Positions 42,541 through 53,808 are shown, counted from the first letter of the stretch. The stretch: 64,000 nt of DNA from Erinaceus europaeus (GCF_950295315.1 NC_080164.1:15120427-15184426), one strand, 5' to 3'. Numbers and translations: made by a program. The notes: generated by a model not told the origin, from the letters alone.

Positions 42541-42862
42541 GAGAGTGGGGTGTTTGTTTTGTGTTTTTTTTATTTATTTCTTTATTGGGGAATTAATGTT
42601 TTACATTCAACAGTAAATACAATAGTTTGTACATGCATAGCATTCCCCAGTTTCCCATTTCACAATACAACCCCCACTATGTCATTTATCATCCTTCATG
42701 GACCTGTATTCTCCCCACCCACCCACCCCAGAGTCTTTTACTTTGGTGCAATACGCCAATTCCATTTCAGGTTCTACTTGTGTTTTCTTTTCTAATCTTG
42801 TTTTTCAACTTCTGCCTGAGAGTGAGATCATCCCATATTCATCCTTCTGTTTCTGACTTAGT

Positions 42863-44594
42863 TCACTCAACATGATTTTTTTCAAGGTCCATCCAAGATC
42901 GGCTGAAAACGGGGAAGTCACCATTTTTTACAGCTGAGTAGTATTCCATTGTGTATATATACCACGACTTTCTCAGCCACTCATCTGTTGTTGGACACCT
43001 GGGTTGCTTCCAGGTTTTGGCTATTACAAATTGTGCTGCTAAGAACATATGTGGACAGAGATCTTTTTGGATGGATGTGTTGGGTTCCTTAGGATATATC
43101 CCCAGGAGAGAAATTGCAGGATCATAGGGTAGGTCCATTTCTAGCCTTCTGAGAGTTCTCCAGACTGTTCTCCACAGAGGGTGCACCAATTTGCATTCCC
43201 ACCAGCAGTGTAGGAGGATTCCTTTGACCCCACACCCTCTCCAGCATTTGCTGCTGTTACCTTTTCTGATGTATGACATTCTCACAGGAGTGAAGTGGTA
43301 TCTCATTGTTGTCTTGATTGGCATTTCTCTGACAATCAGAGACTTGGAGCATTTTTTCATGTGTTTCTCGGCCTTTTGGATCTCTTCTGTGGTGAATATT
43401 CTGTCCAATTCCTCCTCCCACTTTTGGATGGGGTTATTTGTTGTCTTGATGTTGAGTCTGGCAAGCTCTTTATATATGTTGGTTATTAAACTCTTGTCTG
43501 ATGTATGGCATGTAAAGATCTTCTCCCATTCTGTGAGGGGTCTCTTGGTTTGGGTAGTGGTTTCTTTTGCTGTGAAGAAGCTTTTTAATACGATGTAGTC
43601 CCATAGGTTTATACTTGCCTTAGTCTTCTTTGTAATTGGATTCGTTTCATTGAAAATGTCTTTAAAATTTATGTGGAAAAGAGTTCTGCCAATATTTTCC
43701 TCTAAGTATTTGATAGTTTGTGGTCTAACATCCAAGTCCTTGATCCACTTGGAATTTACTTTTGTATTTGGTGAAATACAGTGATTCAGTTTCATTCTTC
43801 TGCATGTTTCAACCCATTGTTTCCAACACCATTTGTTGAAGAGACTCTGCTTTCCCCATGTAATAGTCTGGGCCCCTTTGTCAAAGATTAGATGTCCATA
43901 GGTGTGGGGCCTCATTTCTGGGCTCTCAATTCTATTCCACTGGTCAGTGTGTCTATTCATGTTCCAGTACCAAGCAGTTTTGATGATGACAGTGGCCCTA
44001 TAATATAGTTTGAGATCTGGGAGTGTGATGCCTCTAGTTCTGTTCTTTTTTCTCAAGATTGTTTTGACAATTCTAGGTCTTTTCTGGTTCCAGATAAACA
44101 TTTGTAGCATTTTTTTCTATTCTCCTAAAAAATGTGCTTGGGATCTTGATGGGGATAGCATTAAATTTATAGATGGCTCTGGGTAATATATTCATTTTGA
44201 TGATGTTAATTCTTCCAACCCATGAACATGGAATATCTTTCCACTTCTTTGTGTCTTTTTCAATTTCTTTGAGTAGTGACTCATAATTTTCAGTATACAA
44301 GTCTTTCACTTCTTTGGTTAGGTTTACTCCTAGATATTTTATTGTTTTTGTTGCTATAGTAAAAGGAATTGATTTCTGGATTTCAATTTCTTCTAACTTA
44401 GTGTTTGCATAGAGGAATGCCACTGACTTTTGAATGTCAATTCTATAGCCTGACACCTTACTGTATTGCCTGATGATTTCCAAAAGCTTCTTGCTGGATT
44501 CCTTAGGTTTTTCCATGTATACTATCATGTCATCTGCAAATAAGGAGAGTTTGACTTCTTCTCTTCCAATCTGTATCCCTGTTGTTTTCAGCAT
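42863..44594 (-). pseudogene. L1 ORF2 C-terminal half, frameshifted
   Basis: Two overlapping minus-strand frames (44594-44073 and 44110-42863) together read as the C-terminal half of L1 ORF2p. The first has the reverse-transcriptase FADD motif ([15 protein letters not shown]); the second has the C-terminal Cys-rich segment ([19 protein letters not shown]). The frames are separated by one shift at a homopolymer of seven T at 44109-44115. Endonuclease and upstream RT motifs are deleted, so no active enzyme is expected. Few other defects, hence a recent copy. Confidence 0.93.
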
Positions 44595-45030
44595 CTCTTA
44601 ATCTCTTTTTGAGATCTCTTACTTCTTTTTTAGTTGTCTCTGATTCATCCTCAATCTTGCTAATTCTGTCTTCAGCCTCATAGATTCTATTCTCTCTGCC
44701 CTCTACTGTTTTCTGGAGTTCATCTATTTTGTTGCCCTGCTCTGATACTGTTTTAGCTTGTTCAGCTAGTTGCCTTCTTAGCTCAGCGATTTCAGCTTTT
44801 AGCTCTCTAATAACCATGAGATAATTAGTATTTTCTTTCATATTCTCATTTGTTGTTCCTGTATTTCTGATTATAATTTTTTCAAATTCTTTACTCACTC
44901 CTGTTATTATTTCCTTAGCTAATGTTTGGATGTTGAACTTGTTATTTTGTGCTTCACCCTCTGGAGGACTTTTAGCTGGACTCTTGTCCTGGTTCGATTC
45001 CCCATTATTTCTTCTTGTTATTTTAACCAT
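44530..45030 (-). pseudogene. L1 ORF1 N-terminal part fused to ORF2 sequence
   Basis: A 166-codon minus-strand frame. Residues 1-50 are the basic, low-complexity N terminus (MVKITRRNNGESNQDKSPAK), followed by a coiled coil with heptads (VIRELKAEIAELRRQLAEQA, later KIEDESETTKKEVRDLKKRL). After RLRDAENN the reading leaves ORF1 and crosses into ORF2 DNA in another frame, adding about 18 foreign residues before a stop. The RRM and C-terminal domain of ORF1p are absent. The coiled coil alone could still trimerise if expressed (inference). Confidence 0.85.
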
Positions 45031-45734
45031 TTTATATATTATGTTATGAGTTCCCTTTATCAGTACTTTTCAATTTATTGATCACTATTGCCTGGATTGA
45101 CTTGTGTCTAAGTAAGTTAATTAAAGGGTTCACAGTGGCAGAAGTTAACAGTTGTTTCAATAGTATTTAAATCTCTGAGTTGGAGCTCAGTGGTTTAAAA
45201 GCCTCTTTTTTTTTTTTCTTCCCTGTAGGCTATGGGAGCCTGAGGGCTTTTAAACTATCAATAGGCTTCTTAGCTTAATCACTGACTCCTGCCCAAGAGA
45301 TAAATCAGGGTGTGGCAGAGATAATCCAGTGGTTATGCAAAGAGACTTTCACAGCCCCTCAGCTATGCCACCAAGGTATAGGTCTTCTCCTGAGTTTCCT
45401 GGTTAGATCTCTGTCCCCTGGTGTCCCTCCCTGTCGCTGCTCCAGATTCTGAGGGTAGTAGCAATGGAGACTCAGAGTTGCACTTGGTGAGTCTCTGGGG
45501 AGTCCTCTCCTCCCTTAAGCTTTCCCCTTGTTGGTGGAGCAGACTGGAGGTGGTGTCTCAACTGATAAACTGCTGAACTGTTAGCAGTCACTTAATCTCT
45601 CCTTAGGCTCCTATCTCCTCTCTGTCACCAGCCACATGTGTTTGTACTCACCGGTGATTTACTGGTTTCCTGTGGTCATTCTAGTCCTGTCTTGTTTTGG
45701 TCCCGGGTGGTCCCCTTTGGTATTCCTAGTTGAT

Positions 45735-45839
45735 CTGGGAGAGGAGAGGAGAGGAGAGGAGAGGAGAGGAGAGGAGAGGAGAGGAGAGGAGAGGAGAGGA
45801 GAGGAGAGGAGAGGAGAGGAGAGGAGAGGAGAGGAGAGA
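45735..45839 (-). repeat. L1 5' pentamer repeat (about 20 units)
   Basis: About 20 tandem GAGGA units on the + strand, i.e. TCCTC on the L1 sense strand, within the L1 5' non-coding region close to its 5' end. Confidence 0.92.
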
Positions 45840-45892
45840 AAGTGATCTGCTGCTCGTAGCTCCGCCTCCGGAAGTTCGAGAGTGGGGTGTTT

Positions 45893-46812
45893 AAGTCCTT
45901 ACTATGACTGTGTTATTGTTAATGTATTGCTGTAGCTCTCACTAGATGTTTGATGTATTTAGATGACCTCTCCTTGGGTGCATAGATGTTGATAATCATT
46001 ACATCCTGTTGATTGATTGATCCTCTGAGCACTAAGTAATGTCCATCTCTATCTTTTAAGGTTTATTGTGTCAGATAAAGGCATAGCTATTTCTGCCCTG
46101 TTTTTTTTCTTGTCCATTGGCTTGTATGGTAGTTTTCCATCCTTTCACTTTGAGTCTGTTGTCTTGTTGAGTTAGGTGGGATTCCTGCATACAACATTTG
46201 GCTGAGTTGTGTTTTCTGATCCATCTTCCTACTCTGTGCTTTTTAATAAGTGAATTCATTTATTGATAGCATAGCTTGAAGATATTTTAATGCCATTGTT
46301 ATATATATTTAGAGTATTCTAATATATGGCATGTTTATGGTGATCTGATTATTTACACTAGAGCTTTCAGAATGTCTTTCAGAGCAGGCTTAGTGATAGT
46401 TGATTCTGTCAACTGTTACTTGTCTGAGAAGCTTTTTATTCCTCCATGTAGTCTGAATGACAGTCTAGCAGGATACAGTAGTCTTGGTTGAAAACCTTTT
46501 TCATTGAGCACTCAATAGATATCTTGCCATTCTTTTCTGGCCTGTCGTAGTTATGTGGAGAAGTCTGCTGCCAATCTTAAGGGTTTTCCTCTGTAGGTGA
46601 CTGTTTTTCTCTTGCAGCCTTCAGGATCCTTTCTTTATCCTTATTCATTCCTTTTCATTCTAAATATAGTGTGTTTTGGTGTCTTTAAGTTTGGGTTAAT
46701 TCTGTTTGGGACCCTCTGGGATTCTTGAATTATGTGTTTTATGTTATCTAGACTAGAGAAGTTCTCATCTATTATATCCTGTAGAAGTTCTCATCTATTA
46801 TACCCTGGATTT
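45893..46812 (-). mobile_element. Host L1, 5' part (ORF2 endonuclease fragment and upstream)
   Basis: Continues the interrupted older L1. On the minus strand, 46259-46071 encodes an ORF2 endonuclease fragment with CCMQESHLTQQDNRLKVKGW, including the Glu of the QE(T/S)H catalytic motif, and continues toward INIYAPKE near 45960. Sequence to 46812 looks like further L1 5' material. A 26-bp tandem duplication lies at about 46756-46806. Confidence 0.8.
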
Positions 46813-46969
46813 TTTTTTACCAGGAAGTGGGGACCTAACAATAAGCCATGAAATAATTCTCCAGTGACTCTTTCTTTAAAAAAAAAAAAAAAAAAGGTAA
46901 AATTTTATTTATAGCATTTTCCGTCATGCTCAGACTTTCCTAAAGAAGTAAAGCAAAACAAATTTCCTG

Positions 46970-47137
46970 GGGCCAGATGGTGGCTCCACCAATAAAGCAC
47001 ACCTGTTACCATGTACAAGGACCTGGGTTCAAGCCCCCAGTCATCACCTGTGGGGTGAGAAGGGGGGGACTTGAAAAGCAGTACCTTAGATGTCTCTTCT
47101 CCTTCTCCTCCTCTGTCTTTAACATAGAAAAGGAAAA
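46970..47137 (+). repeat. tRNA-derived SINE, family B (short)
   Basis: Head GGGGCCAGATGGTGGCTCCA, B box, truncated body. Confidence 0.8.
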
Positions 47138-47639
47138 AAATTGTCTAGGTTATCATGCCATAATAACAGGTCCTAAGAAAAGAAGTGGACATTGACATTC
47201 TATCTCACATTAAGACAATAGTTGCAGTACATATGCCAGGGACATTATAAAGAATGTGCCCACATCATAAATTCCTTGAAGACCACCCGAGCTCCCTTTT
47301 TTCTCCACTTCTCTTGAGTGCCGTCATCTGACCATGTGACTTTGGTGTCCTCTTCATGCTAGTAGCTGTTTGCTCTCCAACTTTAAGCCATATCTGTGAA
47401 GTGCAGCTGCCTCCTAGACAAACGTACCTGAAGCTTGCACCAGCACCTCAGGCTCAGCGTTTGCAAAGCTAGGCTCACTGACTTCACTTCCGCTTGTCTC
47501 CATAGCCCAGTGTTCCGGTCTCAGCAGAGTTCTCAGGTGCCAAGGAAGAATGTCTACCTTGCTCTTCTCTCCCGTGCACATCCCCCATCCCGTTCTCTTT
47601 CACCTGTTTTGTCACCATTTCCTTCTCCTCTTAAGAGGT

Positions 47640-47860
47640 CATCTCCTTGGGGAAGCTTCCCTGAAGCTCCCCGTCATCGGCGCCCAGCACCCTCGCTGGG
47701 GCCACTTGCTCGCTGAGCAGTCTATTCTTTGAAACAGCAAGTTCTTTCAGCCAAGTGTGACCTGTTTAATCTTAGTTTCTTAAGTGCTTAGCACAGTGTT
47801 CTGGCAGAGAGTGGATGCTCACTGGCTCTCTGCAGAAAGAAGTCAATGGGCGTCGAGATC
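47640..47860. repeat. L2-like ancient repeat
   Basis: GCTTCCCTGAAGCTCCCC followed 130 bp later by AGTGCTTAGCACAGTGTTCT and GGATGCTCA, in the order expected of an L2 3' end. By eye only. Confidence 0.45.
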
Positions 47861-48297
47861 CTGATTCTATTGCCGCTGCCAGGTAGCTGTGAGGCCCGTT
47901 AATGGTCTAGCAGAGAGACTTCATGATTGCAGAGATGGTTCCATAGAGCTTTTAAGCTAGAAGGAACTAGATTGTCTGGTCTGAGGAGTCCAGGAGCTAA
48001 TTGGGTGGCAGGACTAGGACCAGGACTCTGAACAACCCTCCACTTCAGTATCCACAGGCTGGTTCTTCCTGCTAAAAGTAGGTCATCATATAAGGAAAAT
48101 GTGGGCAGTTAGAGTGTGAGTGAGACCACACAGAAATGTCAAAAGTATGCCGACTCAGTTGGAATCTCTTATTTACTGCTTAATTCTGACCCCACAGAGT
48201 AAGATTCCGAATGTGAGAAGTATTTTTCCATATATGTGTATATGGGTGCTAATTATAAACTATGAAATTTGGAGTAAATTATTCCGATTTATTTATT

Positions 48298-48412
48298 TAC
48301 CAGAGCACTGCTCAGCTCTGGTTTATGGTGGTGGAAGGGATTGAACCTGGGACTTCGGAGCCTCAGGCATGAGAGTCTCTTTGCATAACCATTAGGCTAT
48401 CTGCCCCCACTC
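48298..48412 (-). repeat. tRNA-derived SINE, family C
   Basis: Well-kept minus-strand copy: ACCAGAGCACTGCTCAGCTC, CCTCAGGCATGAGAGTCTC, head at GCATAACCATTAGGCTATC. Confidence 0.88.
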
Positions 48413-48708
48413 AAATAAATGATTTTATGATAAATAGAATTAAAATGCATGAGGAGCAGAGGTCTTTTTGTTTGTTTTTGAGGAATCTGAGGCCTTGCGC
48501 ATGTGCCGTCTCACCACTGCTGGCTCACTTTTTCATTCAGAGAGACAGACAGTGGGACAGACATACCAGCCGTAACCCAAGAACCGCCTTTGAGGCCGTG
48601 CGCTCCTGGGGTGCCGGCGCCCACACCGGGCTGTGTGCAAGGCGCGTGTGTGCCTGCCCAGCGAGCTTTTCCTCTAGCCCTGGAACAAAAGTTTGTTGTT
48701 TTTCTTTT

Positions 48709-49020
48709 TGCCTCCAGGGTTATTGCTGGGCTCGGTGCCTGCACCATGAATCCATCGCTCCTGGAGGCCATTTTTCCCCCCTTTTTGTTGCCCTTGCTGT
48801 TGTAGCGTTGGTGTGGCCATTATTGTCATTGTTGATGTCATTCATTGTTGGATAGGACAGAGAGAAATGGAGAGGAAGACAGACACCTGCAGTCCTGCTT
48901 CACCTGTGAAGCTAGCGACTCCCCTGCAGGTGGGGAGCCGGGGGTTCGAACTGGGATCCTTACGGTCCTTGTGCTTTGCGCCACGTGCTCTTAACCCGCT
49001 GCGCCACGGCCTGACCCCCA
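48709..49020 (-). repeat. tRNA-derived SINE, family A2
   Basis: Minus-strand copy starting with the TGCCTCCAGGGTTATTGC tail module and ending at the GGGGGTCAGGCCGTGGCGC head. A diverged, GC-rich SINE-like stretch (48.48-48.70 kb) lies before it. Confidence 0.88.
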
Positions 49021-49177
49021 CAAGATTTTTAAAGATCACAACTGAAATAGCTACAAGTCTAAATAAGTATGTAAAACAGCAACAATAATCTGTAAATGTA
49101 TTACATGTACAAGGCTCTGCTCTAGGTTTGAGCTTCAGCATCACATATGCCAGAACTGGATAAGAATGGCGTTCTGG

Positions 49178-49504
49178 AGGGTCGGGCAGTGGTGCAGTGG
49201 CTTAAGCGCATGTGGCGCAAAGCACAAAAGGATCCCAGTTCTAGACACCGGCTCCCCACCTGCAGGGGAGTCACTTCACAGGCGATGAAGCAGGTCTGCA
49301 GGTGTCTATCTTTCTCTCCCCCTCTGTCTTCCCCTCCTCTCTCCATTTCTCTGTCCTATCCAACAACAAACAACATCAACAGTGGTAATAATGATAACCA
49401 CAACGAGGCTACAACAACAAGGGCAACAAAAAAGGGGGGGGGGTGGCCTCCAGAAGCGGTGGATTCATGGTGCAGGCAGCAGTAACCCTGGAGGAAAAAA
49501 AAAA
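49178..49504 (+). mobile_element. Family A2 SINE with 16-bp target-site duplication
   Basis: AAGAATGGCGTTCTGG at 49162-49177 and 49505-49520, perfect. The target was an older tRNA-like SINE whose CT body resumes after 49520. Confidence 0.93.
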
Positions 49505-49637
49505 AAGAATGGCGTTCTGGTATATATCTTTCTTTCTCCTTCTCTTCCTCCTTCTCGTTCTCCCTCCCTCTTCTACTCTTTTTCTCTCTTTCCTTCTCCT
49601 TCCCTTCCCCTCCCTCTTCTCTTTCATAGAAACTAAA

Positions 49638-49868
49638 ATAGGGAGTCAGGCACAAAGCGCAAGGACTGGAATCAGGATCCCAGTTCAAGCCTCCCTGCAC
49701 CCCACCTGCAGGGGAGTTGCTTCACAGGCAGTGAAACAGGTCTGCAGGTGTCTGTCTTTCTCTCTCCTTCTCTGTCTTCCCCTCCCCTCTCTCTGTCCTA
49801 TCCAACAGCAACAACAGCAATAACAACAATGATAAAAACAAGGGCAACAAAAGGGAATAGATATTTTT
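49638..49868 (+). repeat. Family A SINE with deleted head segment
   Basis: GGGAGTCAGG joins directly to CACAAAGCGCAAGGACTG; the A-box part of the head is missing. Confidence 0.85.
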
Positions 49869-50118
49869 TTAAATGAAAATAAATACAATTTTAAATGTAG
49901 AATTAATACGATAATCATATAAATGAAGATGAGGATGGCAGAGGAGAGAGAAATCCATATATAAAACAAATTCTCCATGTATCCTGATTCCAAATTAACT
50001 GTACCTCTGGCCAGATTAATTAAAAAGAGAGACATGTCATTGTACGACAGTGATAACATACAGAATATTGTGTTGGCATATACAGTTATGTTTACACAGA
50101 GGCATTAAGTAGTAGGCC

Positions 50119-50250
50119 AGCAAAACAGCTCACTTGTACAAGGCACTGCTTTACCAGACGTGTGTATGGCCCTGACTTGAGCCCGGGCCCACATTGATGG
50201 AAGCTTTCACTCCCACCCTCTCTCTCTCTCTCTCTCCTTACCTCTCTGGC
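50119..50250 (+). repeat. Diverged tRNA-like SINE, family E
   Basis: GCCAGCAAAACAGCTCACTT head, CTTGAGCCCGGGCCC B-box region, (CT)n. Confidence 0.55.
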
Positions 50251-50435
50251 TTACTTTTTCTATCTGAGCAGTGGAACCCCAAAGATGACCAAAAGAAAGT
50301 GGGGGGGGGGGTGGAATGAGAAAGAAGCGAGTCATAAAACAGTGCGAGATCTTAGAAGGAATCAGACTACTTGTGAGTACTCAGATCATGACTTTTTCTG
50401 TACTTTAATAACATTCTTTTTTAAAATACGGTATT

Positions 50436-50617
50436 TTTCTATCTTATTTATTTATTTACTGGATAGAGACAGAAATTGAGAGGGAAGGGGAGGGAGAAAC
50501 AGAAAGACACCTGCAGCCCTGTTTCCCACTGCAGGGGAGGGCACCAGGGGCTTGAACCCAGGACCTTGCACATGGTAACGTGTGCGTACTCAACCAGGTA
50601 CACCAACACCCAGCCCC
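50436..50617 (-). repeat. tRNA-derived SINE, family B (internal deletion)
   Basis: Minus-strand copy; part of the middle is missing (GTTTCCCACTGCAGGGG). Confidence 0.83.
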
Positions 50618-50659
50618 AACTTTATTTTTATTCCAGCCCTACCTTTATAATGTTCTTTT

Positions 50660-50887
50660 TTTTAAACTTTATTTTATTTTTCTAATTTTTATTTATTTAT
50701 TGGATAGAGACAGCCAGAAATCTAGAGGAAAGGGGGAGATAGAGAGGGAATGAGACAGAGAGACACCAGCAGCCCTGCTTCACCACTCAAAAGGCTTTTC
50801 CCCTACAGGTGGGGACTAGGGGCTCAAACCTGGGTCCTTGTGCGTGGTGACATGTGTGCTCAACCAGGTGTGTCACCAACTGGCCCT
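50660..50887 (-). repeat. tRNA-derived SINE, family B
   Basis: Minus-strand full-length copy. Confidence 0.88.
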
Positions 50888-50989
50888 CAATAACACTCTT
50901 TACCTCAGAATGATTGAACTAGAAATGCATTTTGTCGAGAAAAATAGAACACTGATTGCTGGTAGAGCAGAAAACACTAAAACCTACTT

Positions 50990-51162
50990 GGAACTGGGAA
51001 ACTGGCTTGCTTGGCAGAGCGCCGGGCTGCCGTGCCTGCGGTTCCGGGTTCAGTCCCCAGCACCTCACATACCACAGCGTGCTCTGGCTTCCTCCTCTCC
51101 TCTCTGTCTCATCAAACTCTCTCTCATATGGAATCAATAAAATAAATCTTTAAAAAAAATTT
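50990..51162 (+). repeat. tRNA-like SINE, family E
   Basis: The best-preserved family E copy: GGCTTGCTTGGCAGAGCGCC (A-box region), GGTTCCGGGTTCAGTCCC (B box), CT body, AATAAAATAAATC tail. Confidence 0.72.
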
Positions 51163-51164
51163 TC

Positions 51165-51400
51165 AGGGGCCAGGTGGTGGTGCATTTGGTTGAGAGCACA
51201 TGTTACAATGCGTAAGGACCTGGGTTCAAGCCCCGGGTCCCCACCTGCAGGGGGGAAGCTTGTGAATGCTGAAGCTGGGCTGCAGGTGTCCCTCTGTCTT
51301 TCTCTGTCTCTCTGTCTCTCTCTCTCTCTCTCCCTCTCTCTGTCTCCCTCTTCCTTCTCAATTTCTGGCTGCCTCTATTCAATAAGTAAGTGAAGATCAT
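51165..51400 (+). repeat. tRNA-derived SINE, family B
   Basis: Head GGGGCCAGGTGGTGGTGCAT; expanded CT repeat at about 51300-51345. Confidence 0.9.
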
Positions 51401-51537
51401 TTAAAAATCATTTTAATTTTTCAGAAAGATACGCATAACTTTTTCATATGGCACCAGAGAATGAATCCAGGACTACATACATGTGCGGCACCTCTGAGAA
51501 GCCTCCAAACCAAACCCAACTTTCTTTTCTTTTTTTT

Positions 51538-51757
51538 TTAAAATTTTTTTTAAATTATCTTTATTTATTTATTAGATAGAGACAGGTACCAGTCAAGAGG
51601 GAATGGGGTGATAGGGAAGGAGAGAGACGGAGAGACACCTGCAGCCCTGCTTCACCACTTGTGAAGCTTTCCCCTAGCGGGTGGAAACCAGGGGATCAAA
51701 CCTGGGTCCTTCTGCATTGTAACGTGCGCTCAACCAGGTGCACCACCACCTGGCCCC
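51538..51757 (-). repeat. tRNA-derived SINE, family B
   Basis: Minus-strand full-length copy ending in GGGGCCAGGTGGTGGTGC, followed by a T18-type tract. Confidence 0.88.
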
Positions 51758-51819
51758 TCTTTTTTTTTTTTTTTTTTTAATGGGAACTTTTCCTTGGGAT
51801 CAATTGTATCCTTTTTTTG

Positions 51820-52144
51820 TTTTTAACCTCCAGGGTTATCACTGGGGATCGGTGCCTGCACTAGGAATCCACTGCTTCTGGATTCTTTTTTTTTTTCCTT
51901 TTGTTGCCCTTGTTGTTTATCGTTGTTGTGATTATTATTGTTGTTGTTATTGTTGGATAGGACAGAGAGAAATGGAGAGAGTAGGGGAAGACAGAGGGGG
52001 AGAGAAAGACACCTGCATACTGCTTCACGGTTTGTGAAGCCACTCCCCTGCAGGTGGAGGCCAGGGGCTCAAACCAGGATCCTTATGCCCGTCCTAGCGC
52101 TCTGTGCCCTGTTAGCTTAACCCACTGCGCTACCACCTGGCCCC
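51820..52144 (-). repeat. Family A2 SINE with a B-like head end
   Basis: A2 tail and body, but the outermost head reads GGGGGCCAGGTGGTAGCGC, closer to family B. CCAAACCCAA at 51510-51519 recurs at 52144-52153, so this block and the preceding B copy may have arrived within one duplicated site. Confidence 0.8.
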
Positions 52145-52348
52145 CAAACCCAATTTTCTGTCTTTGTGGTAGGGTAGAGACCCCACAGCTCCACCAGTGG
52201 GGCTCCTCAGGTGCTACGCCTGTGGTGTTCCAGTGTGGTGCTGGGGCTTGAACCCAGGGCCTCGTGCATAATCAGATAAGAGCTCTGGCAGATATGGGCG
52301 GACTTTAATTTTGGCCAAGATGGAGTAACAGGGACAGGATTTAAAAAG

Positions 52349-52629
52349 AGGAAATCGGGGTCGGGAAGTAGCGCAGTGGGTTAAGCGCACGTGGCGCAAA
52401 GCGCGTCCCAGTTCGAGCCTCCAGCTCCCCACCTGCAGGGGAGTCGCTTCACAGGCGGTGAAGCAGGTCTGCAAAGTGTCTGTCTTTCTCTCCCCGTCTC
52501 TGTCTTCCCCTCCTCTCTCCATTTCTCTCTGTCCTATCCAACAACAACGACATCAATAACAACGATAATAATAACCACAACAATGATAAAACAACAACCA
52601 GGCTAACAAAAAGGGGGGGGAAAAAAAGA
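52349..52629 (+). repeat. tRNA-derived SINE, family A
   Basis: Head GGGGTCGGGAAGTAGCGCAG, shortened between the boxes, and a G-rich/A-rich end. GAGGAAATC before and GAAGAAATC after suggest a short duplication. Confidence 0.88.
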
Positions 52630-52904
52630 AGAAATCACACCATTCTGGACATCAGCTCTGGAGGCTCCCTGGATTGACACAATGTTGCTGGGGTCCTGCA
52701 AAGCCAAGGCAGCTCAAGGGTCAGGGCCTAGAGGACAGCTTCACCGGGAGAACTGTTTGGATGGCCTGATCAGGCCTTCAGAGAACTAGAGGGACGGAGG
52801 GAGAGTGGGAGCGAGAGAATGAATGAGTGAGTAGAGTATTCGAAAGCATATATTTGGGGAAAATATAGACTCAGTTCCTCTCGTCTCCTGAGGCTTAAGA
52901 CCCA

Positions 52905-53050
52905 GATGATGCCAGGAATGTAGCTCAGTGCTAAAACACATAATTCTTATATAGAAGGTCCTAGATTCAGTCTCCGTGTCTCTCTCTCTCTCTCTCTCTC
53001 TCCCTCTTCCCCTCTCCCTCTTTGTATCTTTCTCACACACACTTAGAATG
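52905..53050 (+). repeat. Diverged tRNA-like SINE, family E, with (CT)n
   Basis: GGAATGTAGCTCAGTGCTAA head, CTAGATTCAGTCTCC B-box region, CT repeat at 52978-53003. Confidence 0.6.
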
Positions 53051-53458
53051 AAATTATTTCCAGACAAAGACTGGAAATATTTAAAGAAATAATACTACTC
53101 TGGTGCCTAACAAGTCCTGAAATCTGTTGTTTTGTTTTTTTTTTTTAATTACTGCACATGCAGAGAAGCAGGAAAATGCAGCTCACAATGAAAAGAAAAA
53201 GCAGCCCTTAAAAATCAGATTACACAAATGACAGAATCACTAGATATGGACATTAAAAACAGTGGCGAATTGTATGTGTGTTTTGTATTCTTAAGAGCTG
53301 GGGGAGGCTTCAACATTTAAGTTCATGTAGAAGATAGAGATAAAACCCAAATTAAATTTGTAGGCTTGAAAACTATAATGAAAAATATGCTAAATGGAAT
53401 AATGAGCACACTAGACATTACAAGAGAAAAAAAAGTGACTTTAAAGATTGAATGACTG

Positions 53459-53684
53459 AAGGGCTGGGTGCTGGGACACCTAGGTGTGAGCATTGCATGT
53501 TACAATACACAAGGACCCGGGTCCGAACCCTGGTCCTCACCTGCAGGGGGAAAGCTTTGCCAGAGGTGAAGCAGGGCTGCAGGTGTCTCTCTGCCGCTCT
53601 CCCTCTCTATCCCCCCTTCCCTCTCAATTTCTGGCTGTCTCTATCCAACAAATAAATAAAGATAATAAATTTTTTTTATAAAAG
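53459..53684 (+). repeat. tRNA-derived SINE, family B
   Basis: Head AAGGGCTGGGTGCTGGGACA, full body, ATAAATAAAGATAAT tail. Confidence 0.86.
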
Positions 53685-53691
53685 ATTTAAT

Positions 53692-53808
53692 GGGGCAGGG
53701 GTAGATAGCATGATGGTTATGCAAAGAGACTCTCATGCCTGAGGCTCCAAAGTCCCAGGTTCAATCCCCCACACCACCATCAGCTAGAGCTGAGCAGTGC
53801 TTTGGTAA
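53692..53808 (+). repeat. tRNA-derived SINE, family C
   Basis: Well-kept copy. AAGATTTAATG before and AAGATTTGATG after (one mismatch) look like its target-site duplication. Confidence 0.88.

Larger units (their letters stand above)
42556..45877 (-). mobile_element. Young L1 inserted in an older L1; internal deletion
   Basis: A 3322-bp minus-strand L1 flanked by a perfect 15-bp duplication GAGAGTGGGGTGTTT (42541-42555 and 45878-45892). In its own direction it has a 5' non-coding region with a pentamer repeat, the N-terminal part of ORF1, then a direct jump into the second half of ORF2, a 3' end with AATAAA and a short poly(A). Missing: the ORF1 RNA-binding part, the endonuclease and most of the reverse transcriptase. 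It cannot move on its own. Confidence 0.95.

Noticed and set aside
47435..47732. Ser/Pro-rich open frame in intron 8
   Set aside because: Lies partly in L2-like sequence and lacks splice signals in NCOA1 phase.
48427..49485. Several 80-140 codon frames
   Set aside because: They fall in SINE copies; the repeated peptide theme (ERGGEDREGERK..., LQTCFTTCEATPLQVGS...) is the SINE body read in different frames.
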